Positions 22,174 through 34,427 of a DNA stretch of 64,000 nucleotides are shown here, piece after piece (within the stretch, counting starts at the first letter, position 1; every line of letters begins with the position of its first letter). Below the pieces are notes generated by a model. That model saw only the letters and a program-made list of their open reading frames with translations. It did not search any database and had not been told where the DNA came from. The position numbers were made by a program, and so were the translations under genes. The stretch comes from Ophiobolus disseminans (lineage: Eukaryota > Ascomycota > Dothideomycetes > Pleosporales > Phaeosphaeriaceae): positions 101,017 through 165,016 of the forward strand of contig MU006232.1 in assembly GCA_010093685.1 (NCBI GenBank). Reading direction: 5' to 3'.

Positions 22174-23218
22174 GTTTGTGAGCAACACAATGATGTGTAT
22201 TTACACAATAGCGGTGAGCAATCCGATCCAGTCAAATAGGCGTGCGCAAGAACACAAAGGAGCAAAACGAGTCTAATAAGAGAGACCACCCTTTCTTATC
22301 TACTGTGTCCATCAGATTGACAACGGTGCATGCAGGAACAAAATCACATGCAACTTGGTATGAACGTGACCCGATATTGGTAGCCAGCCTTTATAGACCC
22401 GGAAGAGCGCTTCGTCCGTTCGATTCGAGACCACCATAGATTAGATAGTATCTCAGAGCTTGGGTTGCAGTGTACAGCATGATGACGACAAACCGCGATT
22501 GATCCCTATCAGTGTTAAGTAGCTGACGCCCTTGATGAGAGACGGAGGTTCCAACCAACGCTGCAATTTTCCTTGGAATCTACAAGAAGTTGTTTAGTGC
22601 AGGTCTTAGCTAGTGGAAACAGTCATACGTTGCTAAAGATCATAATGACAACGCAGGCGCAGTATATGTCTCTATACAGACACATCTGCTTCGGAATGCT
22701 TTGTTATCAATCCCTCAACGGCTTCGATACTGGAGAGCCGAAACTAGTGGGAGGTGATAATCGTGGTTCTTCCTCGGGAGTGCATGCGGCATCGGGCATT
22801 GGAATTAGCACAGTTTCGGGAACACAATAAGACTCGAAGTCCTTTTATATGGGCGAGATGTGGGTCGGTATGGGGCCAATGTGATTGTGAAGCGAGTGGG
22901 AAGAGTGGCAGGAACCTTGGAACCAACCTACCGAACTACTAGTAGTGCATGTTAGTCAGCAATAACATCCAACCTCTCCGGCAATCTCGAGAGACAGCGA
23001 AATGTGTAAGAGTTCAGATGTAACATAAATTGGAATTGACCCAGCAGCAAAAGCTACCAACATCCTAAATTACCACTCGTTACAAAATACGCAACGTAAC
23101 CTCAATCCACAAATTTTACAACCCCGGAAACTCTCCACAAAATGCACCAAACCCAAACTCTCCAACAACCCCATTTTTTAAACCCCATAACCCCCCAACT
23201 CTCTACACATCTCCACCT
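22174..23218. other. Intergenic, no gene seen
   Basis: Upstream flank of the broken secreted-protein locus and 3' flank of the Cys-rich gene. No ORF with recognisable features on either strand. Confidence 0.5.
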
Positions 23219-24298
23219 TTAATCTTCCTGCCCATCAATCCTCCGATGCGGCGCAACACACAACCCCCCACAATCCGCCCCTCCCAACTTCGGATCGCAC
23301 TCATCCCTCGGATCATCATGGCACAGCGTACCCTTCTCCTCGCACTTGAACCCCGCAAAGCCGCCGCACATCTTATCCTTGACGCATATACCTAGCGCAT
23401 CGCACGCGGGGCCGCAACCAGGTGTGTACGGGTCCGTGATGCAGACATAGCCTTCGTCGCAAGAGTGGTAGTTGCCGCGTCCGCCGCCGCAGATGGGGTG
23501 TGGGTTGAGTGGAAGGAGCGTTGGAGTTGGGGTTGGTTTTGGTGTTTTCGTCTTTGGCTTCGCCTTTGTGGTCAGCGTCAATGATGGCTGGGGTGGACAT
23601 TCTTTCAGCGCGGCTTTGCGGCCGCATTTCGTTGCGCATGCTTGCTCTGCAGCGTTGGCGCAGTGGCAGCTCTCGGGCCACATTTGCACGCAGAAGACGT
23701 CGTCACATGTGCATTTGACTGCGACTGCTGGGGCACGAGGAAGGACTTCTGGTTCGGGTGCACGGGCGACCACTGATTCGTCTCCGCAGTCCATGAGGTC
23801 TGGTTTCTTGCCACCGCAATCTTCGAAGCAGCGCTGCTTTGCGGAGTTGGCGCAGTGGCATGATCCGGGCCAGACCTGGAGGCAGTTGATTTGGAGGCAT
23901 TCGCATTTCTCGGGCTTGGAGACCGAAATCGGGCTTGGTAGTGGTACTGGGGTGTATATCGGCTTGGGTGTAGGCGTGGGAGAAGAAGCAGGGCAAGGCT
24001 GATGTAGTTAGTATCTGCATGCTAAGTGGTAGATCGGAGTTTGCGAGACATACCACATATGTTGGCTTGTACTTGGGGCATCGTTCTTTGCAAAGTGTTT
24101 CGCGGCCGTTGAGGCATTTACAGAGAGCCTGAGATTGGCAATGTCAGTTGTTGTAAAGTAGAATGAAGATACAGTGTGACTTACAGCCTCATTGTCGGCA
24201 GGACATTTGACCTGTGGACACTGGCATTTGTCTTCAACGAGGTCTTGAGCCAGAACGGCAGCGCTCAAGAGCGGCAGAATGACATATAAGAATTTCAT
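23219..24298 (-). CDS. Secreted Cys-rich protein with repeated CHCANxAxQxC modules
   Basis: Three exons, 24298-24185, 24128-24054 and 23998-23219, sum to 969 nt (322 aa); introns are 56 and 55 nt. The N-terminus is a signal peptide (MKFLYVILPLLSAAVLAQ). The mature part begins with CQCPQVKCP and CLNGRETLCKERC, then a Pro/Thr linker, then two homologous Cys modules: CECLQINCLQVWPGSCHCAN...C..DCGGKK and CTCDDVFCVQMWPESCHCAN...C..KCGRKA. A second linker of PKTKTPKPTPTP type leads to a C-terminal Cys-rich domain (GGGRGNYHSCDEGYVC...CGPACDALGIC). Function unknown; extracellular or cell-wall location is inferred. The high, regular Cys content makes it an effector-like candidate. Confidence 0.8.
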
Positions 24299-24384
24299 GA
24301 CTAGTCGCGTGTTCTTGACAATGTTGTTCGGTTGATGGTGGTTCTTCGTGATCGTGTCTTCGATGGAAGGCGGGTTCTGTGCAC

Positions 24385-24391
24385 CTTTATA
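24385..24391 (-). promoter_or_regulatory. TATA box of the Cys-rich secreted protein gene
   Basis: Minus strand reads tataaag about 90 bp upstream of the ATG at 24298. Confidence 0.5.
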
Positions 24392-25656
24392 CCTAGTGGT
24401 CGCAGTGATGTCGAAGTCTCGATGAAATCTTTACCTACCACATGCATCACCAACACACCCGACGAGCCGTCTTTATACTGAAATGTCTCGCCAAGCCGAC
24501 CTGGGCACTACACCACCGCGAAAAGCCATATTAACATCCAAGCCCTGGCCGCAAGCCCAGCGCAGCCTGAGGACAGAACTCGCGACAGGGCGTCGCCAAC
24601 ACGAGGTGAAATTTTGCAGTCCTAGAACAACCACACTAGTTCAATGCAGGGACGATTTTTTTCTATTGAAAGTGACGTTGCTGTGGAGTGACTGAGCGAT
24701 ATGTCACTCGCATGGAACGCATTTCTCGGTTCAAGCCTGCCGAAGAAAACCGAAACGAGAGACCATTCGATCGGGGCACGAACGACCGTTACACATGCTG
24801 ACGCTGAGTTAGCCAGGGAGGATATCAAGCTCCCTACCTATCTAAATGAGAGATCTAAAATTATACCAGAACAAGCTTCCGTATTCGTGGCACGTTCTAG
24901 CGGGGTCATGTACACTGTCGATCCTCCCGCATTCTGGAACCGAACGTTTAAGAACCCATGCCGTACTGATTGGGTGTTCGGATGAACTTTGCGGCCAAGA
25001 GCAATATGTAGCCGCGTGTGGGGATGCCGGGTGAAAGACCAGACAGGGGTTAGAAGCGGTTAAGCGACTGTGGAAATTAGCTTCACTTGTGTTGGATATT
25101 GTGGCTGTTTAACAGGCAACGCGGACCGGGTAATGGATAGTGCTCGAAATTTTCTTCGTGTTGCGCACAGTATGTTGTCGCACTCGCATGCGAATTAGCG
25201 TTGTTGGATGTAGTTGCGGAGGAATGCTGATAGCGGTTTGGTGCTACCTAGCCACGTTAATTCATCCAAAGACGCTCGTCCCTCTTCGTTGCTGATGCTC
25301 GTATCGCATGGCATGTGATGTCGATTTACCTTTGTTTCTACGCCTTGCATAGACGACCGTTGCCCGAGACAGGTGGCTTTTGGGGAGCCAGTTCTGAGTG
25401 ATAATGATGGCCGCAAAGACCACGAAGAGACCAAGATAGTAGCAGCCTAAGAAAGAGCCAACTAGCTCGTGAATTGAGTAAAGAGGATGCTGCCCAGAAC
25501 GAAGTTCCAAACAGTAACACCGAAACATATGCCCAGCATGTCACCTGCTGCCTGCATGTATTTCCAAATGCAACGCCGTCGTGTCCCGACCCCAGGGGTA
25601 TACCAACTCAATGCAACCAAGCCCGCTATGCCAAAATGTGAATATGAACCTACAGC
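24392..25656. other. Intergenic, no gene seen
   Basis: Several ORFs of 60 to 95 codons occur, none with recognisable domain, codon pattern or signal. The right part is the 3' flank of the PA-TM-RING gene. Confidence 0.5.
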
Positions 25657-28192
25657 TCATCGATCCCGGTCAACACCCTCCGGTGGACGCCGCTGGAAGC
25701 CGGTTGTAGTCCTAACAGCCTCTACACCCCTCCAGATCACGGTAGACACGGTGGAATTCAGATCGCGGACGGAGCTACCAAGGCGAGCTCCCCGATTGGC
25801 AGAAGCATCTCCAGAGGGTTGTCGAGACTCATCGCCAGACCAATTCGCCTCAACATCGTCGTCATCGAAAATGCTTGAGCGATTGTTCGGTGCCGAAGCA
25901 GAGATAGGCATAGGTAGAGAAGCCGAAGGAGAGTCATTACGCATCTCAGCCGCTTGCGCCTGAACGTCATCTTCGCCGTTCAGATGGAAAGTCGAACGCG
26001 TCGGTGAAGGGGAAGGTAATCGGTTGTGGTAAGACTGTGCAAGAGACCGTACGACGTCACCCTTGCAAATGGGGCACGTACGTCTGCGTGTGACAAGCCA
26101 AGGTGTTCTAAAAAGTCAGTAAAGTTGGATGGTTCGGACCGAGAAGGTATACTCACATGCATTCCGCGTGGAACTCGTGGCCGCATGGCAGACTCATAAC
26201 TTGGCTCACGCCGTCCACGTATTCGTCCAAACAGACAACGCACTCCTTCTGTCGCCCGCCATATCGGCGTCTCCACTCCGCTAGGCCCGTCTCTCGCTTC
26301 TCTTCCTCACGCCTATGGGCAGCTTCTCGAGCAGCAGAGGAAGTCGCCAGTTCCTCGTCTTCGCTATTTGAGCTTCGTGAATGTACAGGCGATGTTGGCT
26401 GTGATGGAGAGTGTTGCAACAATGGTGTTGTTGGTGACACAGCATGAGGAGTAGCTGTTGAGGAGGATTCACTGATCGTTTGGTATGTCCTTACAGGGAG
26501 GCGCTCTACGAGGGACTTGGGTGCTCTCCATCGCCGGCGTCTAATTCGGGAACGAAGAAGGAGTAGAGCGTAGACGACAGTCAATGTGACTAATGGGCTG
26601 ACCACCAGGACGAGTAGCGTATCAAAAAAGGGGCTCGTTGAGACATTTGTAGGCGTAAGGGTGACCCAGAGGCCCTCGTGAGGTGTTGACTCGCCCGAAG
26701 GTGTTCTGACCCTCTCCAAGTTTGCATCGGTGATAGACGTGATGCTTCTCGCCTCACCGCGCCTTACCTCTGTTGCGCTGTCATCTCTAGAGCCGAACCA
26801 CTTGTGCCACCATGCTTTGCGTTCGATGTCGGTCATGGATGCATGCGGATATTCTCCGCTTCCAGGTAAGACACCTCCACCTGTCTTACTAGCCAATGGG
26901 GCTGAGCTAGCCCTTGTCTGACCTTCGATGATGGATGTTGTGGTAAACAAGAGATCAGCGTCGCGCCAGTCTTGTTTACCGATCGTGAACTCATTCAAGG
27001 CTGGTGTTACTGTTGGTTTGATGATGCTGCTTCTGGTCTTGATTGGCTTCAGATCATCGTCCCAGTCTTCCGACTCTAGTCCATCGAGGTCCCCGCTGGC
27101 TGGCGGCCTTCGACTACCAGCTTTCAAAGCTTCGTCGCTGGGGCCGCCGAGGCCAACCCTAGACAAAACACTATCCAGCCAGCTTCTCCACGGGCGAGTA
27201 GCTTTACTAGGGTCATCAGCAGAAGGCGTCTGTTCCTGTTTGGCTGGGCTGGAGGTCGGCACGATCCTGGGAGAGCTTGCAGTCGGTCGAAGTTTTTTGT
27301 TTGGCACCTTTGTGTCGTGTATTTCCTTGCCTGCATCAGGCGTCATTGAATTACCTGGAAGCAGGCCGTGTGTAGTATCTCCAGGTAAAAGAGACGAGAG
27401 CAGGTGCGCGGTGGTATGCGAAGTGAACAGCGACGATATGGTGACGTTAGAAGTGTCGCCTTTGGCGTACATGCGGATCAGGCCTCCGCCACGCACGTCG
27501 TCTCCAACGATGACGGCGACAGCGCCACGCTTCTGAGCCCACAGCACCTTTGCCAGGAAACCGCAGCCTCCTCGCTTTAGGAGCACTACCTTGCCTTCAA
27601 TCTCAGCACTTTCTTGAAGCGACTGGATATCTGAATGCTCTGTCCGTTTCTTGTAGGCGCTCGCTGAGGCGTGGCCCGAAGAGGACGCGTGTAAGTGGTC
27701 GTCTGTTCCGTCGTCCAAGACCTGCGGAGGTCCCATGTTTCCAGCCGTTGCATCTTCCTTGGGTGTATGTGTGTCTTCTATGGCTTTATTACTAGCTACT
27801 AGCTTCGCTTCAGACTTGAGGTCGTTATCGTGGTCGTCCCAGTCCAGATTGTCTCCACAGCCCAACTCGCCCTTGCCCATGGCATCGTCTCCGAAGCCAC
27901 TACCAATCCACAGGGGGCTGCTAAGGCCATCTTTTGGTAGGCTGGGGCCGAATGCAGCGGGCCGAGCGAGGAAGAAGGTCGAGTTGTCGTCGGTCAGGCT
28001 GATGATGGCGGACGGAGGGAAGAGCGAGCCGGGCGAGGTGAAGGAGAACAGCGCCTTGAAGCCACCCTGCTTGCCTGATACCGAGTTCTGTTCTAGCTGC
28101 TCATCCTGTGGTGAGCCAAGTGTTACATAGAAGAGAAGGGCGAGGACGAGGAAGCTCGTCATCGCCGAGAGCAGCAGCCGTAGCGGGCGCAT
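25657..28192 (-). CDS. PA-TM-RING-type E3 ubiquitin ligase
   Basis: Two exons, 28192-26157 and 26107-25657, sum to 2487 nt (828 aa). Domain order: N-terminal signal anchor (LLLSAMTSFLVLALLFYVTLG), protease-associated domain with EIEGKVVLLKRGGCGFLAKVLWAQ and GAVAVIVGDD near residues 200-230, a Ser/Thr-rich lumenal stretch, a membrane helix (TLLVLVVSPLVTLTVVYALLLL) followed by RSRIRRRRWR as cytoplasmic anchor, then RING-H2: CVVCLDEYVDGV, LPCGHEFHAEC joined by the 49-nt intron to ITPWLVTRRRTCPICKGDV. Members of this family sit in endosomal or vacuolar membranes and ubiquitinate membrane cargo. A low-complexity acidic tail follows. Unlike the small RING genes at the left of the window, this is a canonical RING-H2. 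Confidence 0.88.
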
Positions 28193-29333
28193 GGTGAAAT
28201 AGTCGAGGTGTGGGGAGAGCTGTGAGCAGCAAAACGTGCTCGCAGTTTAGTGTAGTGGAATCATTCGGGAGGCGGCTGTGTGATGCGACTCGAGAGGTCT
28301 CGTGAGAGGATGAAAGACGGGCGTGTGATGGGTCGATGATGCGATGATGCGTGTTGCACGGGCGGGAACGTCACTAATTCGAGGGGCAAGCAATGCAGAC
28401 AGAACGTGTGAATAAGGCTATGAAAGGTATGTAGGACGTGTTGCTCAGAGAAGGAGCCAAGGACAGCGACGGGTAGTCAACGGGCAGTCGTGCGCTACAT
28501 CGGACGCTGATGTGCATGTGAATGCCCTGGCGCCCGCCATCGTGGTTGCCAAGCCTCACTCCCCGCACGCGGCCGCCGTTAGCGTCCATCTGGGCGCATG
28601 CCATCAGCCTTACTATCGCTGCATCTTCACTGCTCTTCATGTTGAATCAAATCACCGTCTTAAAAGCCACAAGCGACCGTGAACATCGTCGTCCTTTGTA
28701 TAATAAGATGGCCTGTACTTGGTCAGCATCTTCTCAAGTCCTTCTCCGCCCAGCATGGAGCAGGAAGAACTGACTCAACCCTCAACCCCATCAACACTTG
28801 CACACTGATCAGCCGTCCGGTTTCAACCTCATGCAGAATACACGTTTCGTGACAAAATCGATCTACATGCTTTCCAAGTAGCGCCTTCCTTTTCTCTTCC
28901 AAGGTTCCCAAAGTGGAGAGAGCCTTTTGCGCTCCGATGTAGACCAGACGGAGCGTGCCTGCCACTGGCACTCCACGCGACTCCCAGATGCAATGTCGCA
29001 GCACGTGTGTTATCACTCTCCTTCCATCTACCGTTTCGTTCTGTCGTCATGTCGTCCCATCACATTTCACTACTCACTTCATCATCTTCTTCCCCAATAC
29101 CTACGACTCTTCCTACAACACCAACTCACTTTCACTTCCTATACCCTTAGCTTCGTTTTCTGCATAATTCGTACCTAGCTTTTTGCCACCTGGCTGGTCC
29201 AGTCCTCGTCTATCCTACCTAGTTTTACCCTCAAAGAGCACCTGTCTTATACGCTTTCGTCGACACCTATCTGATACTTCACGACCGCAGCTCCAACACC
29301 TACACGACCTACTTACCATCCACCACAGGCCTC
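28193..29333. other. Divergent intergenic region between PA-TM-RING and aquaporin genes
   Basis: More than 1.1 kb, C/T-rich in the last 300 bp before the aquaporin ATG, as is common in fungal leaders. No further gene supported. Confidence 0.55.
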
Positions 29334-30709
29334 ATGGTTCTGCCAGGTATGAAGCCGCGATACACTGAGGACCCCAACCACCCCGGTGAGCGGCGCTTGC
29401 CAGGCTTCGGATGGCTTCCCAACCGAGCTCGTCATCTGCTCATTTCATGTCTGGGTGAATTTGTCGGCACCTTCCTCTTCTTGTTCTTCGCCTTTGCTGC
29501 TACCCAGGTCGCCAACAACCTCCTCGGCAAAAACCCCATGAATATTGGAGCGCTGCTGTACATCTCGCTCGCTTTCGGCTTCTCGCTGGCGGTCAATGTC
29601 TGGATCTTCTTCCGTATCAGTGGAGGACAGTTCAATCCTGCTGTAAGCTCACCCTTTCGGAGTGAGATGTACATCTGACTGACCCTTCTCCTCTAGGTCA
29701 CGATTGCCCTGGCGTTTGTGGGTGCCGTTAACTGGCTCAAAGCTGGCTTGCTCATATTCTCGCAAATCATCGCTGGCATCGCTGCAGCCGCAGTCGTGGC
29801 CGCTGTATTCCCAGGTCCCCTCGCTGTGCGAACTAGCTTGGGTGCAGGTACCTCCGTGCTACGCGGCTTGTTCATCGAGTTGTTCCTAACCTTCGAGCTC
29901 GTCCTCTGCATCCTCATGCTTGCGGCAGAAAAGCACAAAGCTACTTTCCTCGCGCCAATTGGCATCGGACTTGCTTTGTTCATTGCCGAACTAGCCGGCA
30001 AGTCTTTTTTTTCGCACTGCACATCGCTCTACTAACACTGTCAGGTGTCCTTTACACCGGTGGATCTCTCAACCCAGCTCGCTCCTTTGGTCCCGATGTG
30101 GTCTTGCGCACATTCGATCACTACCACTGGATCTACTGGATTGGCCCTCTACTTGGTGCTCTATCTGCGGTCGTCTTCTATCGTCTGATAAAGGCGCTTG
30201 GGTACGAGTCCGCCAACCCCGGTGCCGACAGCGACGGCCTCGAGCCGAAAGGACAGCATGGCGATACAATTGCGTCGAACGACTTTGAAGACAGTCGAGC
30301 TGCCAGTGAGTTTCCATCATGTGGAGAGCTCTGTTAGCCCTCGTGTAACACTGACAGCTGTCTAGCAAGACGCACGACCGATGGAACGGACGAGTCAGAC
30401 TATGCACCGCGCCGTCAGACAACCAAGAGATACCCAGTGAACCCAACGCGAGCAACCATGTCGTCGCATGTCAACACCATGTCCCTGGACTCAACCGCAT
30501 ACGACAAGCCAAATCAGCCTGCCCCAGCCTTCATTCATGGTGGTGACGGCCACCGATCGGAGAGCTCCCTCGACCATCCCAACAACCGCCCGCGCGCTCA
30601 TCACTCTCGCAGCTCCCGCCGCTCGTCTCACTCGCACTTTGAGATGATGCCTTCCGATGACAGCTATCGAAGCGGTCCGGATGTAGAGTCTGGCAGGTCG
30701 AGCTCATAG
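29334..30709 (+). CDS. Aquaporin / MIP-family channel
   Basis: Four exons, 29334-29642, 29697-29997, 30045-30305 and 30366-30709, sum to 1215 nt (404 aa). Water or small-solute channel of the plasma or vacuolar membrane. Both pore motifs are present: GGQFNPAVTIAL (first NPA, split by intron 1) and GGSLNPARSFGP (second NPA). Six hydrophobic helices lie between residues about 35 and 285. The C-terminal 115 residues are a hydrophilic Ser/His/Arg-rich cytosolic tail, longer than in orthodox aquaporins. Intron 2 (29998-30044) starts with GCAAGT instead of GT and has a perfect TACTAAC-type branch site. Whether it conducts water or glycerol cannot be judged from these motifs alone. Confidence 0.9.
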
Positions 30710-31144
30710 GCTAGCTCGTCTTCCTCCAGCTCCAGCTCGGGTCCAAGTGCTTGACATGAAAAGCCGTCTCCAGAACCCGGTTGTATGGGCGGTATACTCT
30801 ACTGGCCTTGTTGCTGGCTTCCGGGCTTCATACTCCGCGCCATTTTTTGTCCTGGGTGACGAAGCGTGGTTGTTTTTGGAGATGGTGCGTAGCGGGTGCT
30901 TGTCATGAGGTGGGCTGTACATGGAGTTGGTGGGGTCTTCCTACAAAAGTGTTTACTGCATCTTCCTGTCTTAATCATTAGTTACGTCTAAGCATCAATT
31001 TCACAAACATAAGCATGTATCCTACATCTGCTGCTCTCAACCGTGAGTCAGGCTAGCGGGGCAAATTGTCGTGACCGAACATCTTCCATATCATTCGCAG
31101 CCCTTGCTACTAATCTCGCTATCTACACACCACCCACCACAACC
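30710..31144. other. Convergent intergenic region
   Basis: 3' flanks of the aquaporin and SGNH hydrolase genes. Nothing else recognised. Confidence 0.55.
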
Positions 31145-32629
31145 TTACTTAAAAATCTCAATCGGAAACGCATCCGCCACAGCCTGATACCCCGCGACAT
31201 TCGGATGCAGCCCATCCCCGCCATTATACTTCGCATCCAGCTGCTCCGGATTCGCCTTGTTGGCCAACATGCCCGCCAAATCAACGCTGTAGTCAAACGT
31301 CTTGCTCTCCATGATCCACTTGTTCACACGCTTGCGCGTCTTCTCCCGCTCGGTGCCTTGGTAGCTGTTTCCGCCGAACGGCATGATTGTCCCGCCGATG
31401 GTGGTGTAGCCTGCCTTTTTGGCGTCGGCGACGATTTGCGTGAAGGCTTTTATGAGTTGGTCGCCGATGGAGGTTTGGGTGCTGGCGCTGTTGGCACCGC
31501 CTAGTGGGGGGGTTAGGATAATGTGTGGTGGATGGAATGTGTATACGGACCTCCAATATCATTCACGCCCTCGAATATCATGACGTATTTCGTTCCCGAC
31601 TGCTCGATCGCATCGCGCTTATACCTGCTCAACAGCGTCGGACCCAAGCCGCCCGAGAGCACGGTATTGCCGCCCGCAGCTTGGTTGTTGACTGCGATAT
31701 TTGTGTGGTTCTGCGCTTGGAGGCGTGCAAGTAGGAGGTCTGGCCATCTATCACATCACGCCATATCAGCTCGCTTCAATCCGGAAGCTAGGTGAGTTGG
31801 TGCCTTACCGATTATTCTTGTTATCCTCACTTCCCCTCCCATCCGTAATACTATCCCCCAGAATAACCAACGCCCCCGTCTCAGCAGGCACATATGCTTG
31901 CACCGCGCTCACAAAATACCAATGCACGCTCGCCGTCCCCGAGAATGTCGTTGCGTCGACTTTATTCCCAGCTACAAACCAGCTCGTCGTTCTACTGCCT
32001 GGATGCCCTGTAATACTGCTTCCGCTCTGGCCGGTCTGGCTGTACAAACTCACACTAATCATGCTCTGGGCTTTGACTTCGAAGGCGATTTCATCTGTGA
32101 TTACGACTTGTCCGCGCGGCACCGTGAAACTCGGTTTCCCACCGACGGTAATGGGCACGATGGGCGAGGCGAGTATGCCGCTCACGCCTGCGGCGCCGCC
32201 TGTGGGTAAACCGACTGAGCCAGCGGTGATGGGTAGGTCGGACCCGCCGAAGGTGTTTGAGATTGCGAGTTTGATTTTGGGTGCGCCGACGGACATGTGG
32301 AGTGTTTGGCGGAGGGTTGCGTCTTTGAGGACGGCGCCTGAGCTCTGAGGTATGTTAGTTAAAGTGGATGTGCTGGGATATGGGGAGGCGTGCGAATGGC
32401 GATGGGGGCATGTTGCCTGACTCGACGAGTTGGGGCATGCTAGTCCTAGAGGTAGATGTACGAAGTCAGTGATTGTCTCACATACAATTCGTACATAGAA
32501 CTTTGCTTACCATATATTGACCCAATGGAAGCCATCTTGTCTCTTTTCGAGGACCCGGCCGTGTGTCGCTGGGGAGAAGAATGCGAGAGTTGCAATCGCA
32601 ACGCTCAAAAGCGAAGAAGAGTAAACCAT
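31145..32629 (-). CDS. Secreted SGNH/GDSL-type esterase
   Basis: Five exons, 32629-32511, 32445-32394, 32344-31809, 31747-31551 and 31500-31145, sum to 1260 nt (419 aa). Signal peptide MVYSSSLLSVAIATLAFF with a Kex2-like LEKR site. SGNH blocks: GDSITDGRGS (catalytic Ser, block I), AGGNT (block II Gly), FEGVNDIG (block III Asn) and GDGLHPN (block V, Asp and His). An N-terminal beta-type domain (LRQTLHMSVGAPKIKLAISNTFG) precedes the hydrolase, as in the fungal extracellular lipase group. Substrate unknown; hydrolysis of acyl or acetyl esters is expected. Intron 2 (32393-32345) seems to use a GC donor (GCACGC), since no GT gives a correct junction. Confidence 0.88.
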
Positions 32630-32680
32630 TGCGCAAATTCAGTCTCTTTCGTCCAAACCCTTGAGGAGGGCTTGGCCTTG

Positions 32681-32688
32681 CTTTTATA
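32681..32688 (-). promoter_or_regulatory. TATA box of the SGNH hydrolase gene
   Basis: Minus strand reads tataaaag about 52 bp upstream of the ATG at 32629. Confidence 0.5.
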
Positions 32689-33313
32689 CTTTCTCATCAT
32701 GCCTATTTCTGCGTCCCTTGTGGCGCTATTGGGTATTGCACTATGGGCAGGAGCCGGTACTTAAAGTGATCGTGGGGAAGACCTGGTGATTTGGTGTTTG
32801 TGACATATTAATCTCGCGGGGCGTGCATTAGAGCCGCCAAATAAGCCTTTGGTCTGGTCATAATAGCCGAGGGGTTATATAGTTCGACGGCTCCACATCG
32901 TGGCCTGGAGTGCACGTGAGACTTCGCGAGGTTCCAAGGTTTTCTCGGCCGTTGGTGTTCCTGAAGATCATGAAGATGTCGTCGATTGTTTCGTTAGCTT
33001 GACATGAGATTGAATTAAGGTATTCTGGCAGTCGATCAATTCAGTGTTATGTGTTTTCCTGATACTCGTGTTTGAAAACTGATCGCTACAGAGTGGCAAC
33101 GTCTAAAAGTGTCGTTCAATGCGTCGCTCGGTTGCTGGGCCGAGGGCTGATTGATATGACTTTCGTATTTGTACAGATATAATGCCACATCTATTCTTGG
33201 TCATTTCCCGTCATACTAGTACAGTGCGTCTTTGTTACGCCATGCCATACGATATGCGCACTGCTCTCCCCGTGTGTTCAATGTTTGTACAATCGAAGGA
33301 TAATCCCAGCTCT
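32689..33313. other. Intergenic, no gene seen
   Basis: Upstream of the SGNH hydrolase gene and downstream of the uS8m gene. No further feature recognised. Confidence 0.55.
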
Positions 33314-33934
33314 TCAACCCCACACCCGACATAGCGCCATGCCTCCCACTCGCCTCTCCACGCACTCTCTTGCTTCTAATATGCCTCGCTGTGTTGTTAA
33401 GAACATGCACTCTCCTGGATGTGTAAGACCCTTGACGTAGCTCGACTCTCTTGTGCGTGTGATTTTGCCCAAGTCGTCCGAGGTCAACCATATCCGCCGT
33501 GTGGGCTTGGACACGAGCTTCATGTTCTTCAGCACCGGCTCATTTTGCCAGTACTTCAGCCCCAGCCATAACCGCCTGCGCGCTGGGTTCTTGGGCACCC
33601 TGACTTCGTGGACTTGCTCCTTGCCCAGCAGCTTCTCTGTGACGTTCTCGACGCCGTCCTCTGTGATGTCTTCTGCCGGATATGCAAGCCACGGCCGGTC
33701 CTTCAGCTTTTGTGCCATGGCATCTAGCTCTTCCGGGTCGGGTTGCGCCTGTAGGAGGAATGGCGTGGGTGGTGTGGACCCGCCGAGGGTGACGGAGGAG
33801 AGGAAGCCTTCTTGCTGCAGGCCGAGGGCAAGCTTCACGTGCAGCATGGAGACTGGTATTGACGTAAGGCCGAGGCGTGCTTTTGATGCATTTTGTAGAT
33901 GTGAGCACACGTGCGCGAGGTTGACGAGGGACAT
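33314..33934 (-). CDS. MRPS8: Mitochondrial small-subunit ribosomal protein uS8m
   Basis: Intronless, 206 aa. Begins MSLVNLAHVCSHLQNASKARLGLTSIPVS, the typical start of uS8, which binds 16S-type rRNA in the small subunit. The C-terminal part has KLVSKPTRRIWLTSDDLGKI and GLTHPGECMFLTTQRGILEARE, matching the conserved uS8 end (SKPGRRxYxxxxDL, GxxIxxTxxGxMxxxEA pattern). Longer than bacterial S8 because of a central insertion, as usual for fungal mitoribosomes. The N-terminus could act as an uncleaved import signal. Divergently transcribed from the next gene with about 490 bp between starts. Confidence 0.85.
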   Translation of the reverse strand: MSLVNLAHVCSHLQNASKARLGLTSIPVSMLHVKLALGLQQEGFLSSVTLGGSTPPTPFLLQAQPDPEELDAMAQKLKDRPWLAYPAEDITEDGVENVTEKLLGKEQVHEVRVPKNPARRRLWLGLKYWQNEPVLKNMKLVSKPTRRIWLTSDDLGKITRTRESSYVKGLTHPGECMFLTTQRGILEARECVERRVGGMALCRVWG

Positions 33935-34427
33935 GTTGGCGGAGTTGGCGGATTGCCCTCAGTGGGCGTCGACGACGACGTGTGCGCGATTCGAAGTGTA
34001 GTTTTACGGTGATGCACACTTGGTATAGCGAGCGTATGGGCGATCACGAGGCTCGGCGGGCTGGGCTGCAATTGCGCGTACCGTCGTCGATGATGCGCGT
34101 GGAGACAAAATTTCGGAGGTCCGCAAAGTCACGGGACGCTGCCACGAGCGCACGAGTGTGGAGTCGGAGCTTTGACCGGCGCCTACGACATGGCCTAAGA
34201 TTCGCGGGCGCTTCGAGGTCGAGACGCAAATAGAAGACCGCGCAGCTGTTGGTTCGTCCCAAGGCTGTCCAGATAGGAGCTTACAACTCCTATATAATCG
34301 CCATGTCGGGCGACATTGATCGCTCATGCTAACAGTGACCATCGCCTGTCTAACTCGGCCATACCAAACCCCACCTCGGGCTGTCACACTTCTTGGACCC
34401 TGATCGACGACTTGCTCACTTAGCACA
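33935..34427. other. Divergent promoter region
   Basis: Between uS8m (minus) and the Pro-rich protein gene (plus). An antisense ORF here has no protein-like features. Confidence 0.55.

Noticed and set aside
18500..24300. Secondary-metabolite or effector biosynthetic cluster
   Set aside because: No synthase, tailoring enzyme or dedicated transporter lies in this segment, only separate secreted-protein loci.
26928..27536. Plus-strand ORF of 202 codons
   Set aside because: Antisense shadow of the PA-TM-RING gene.
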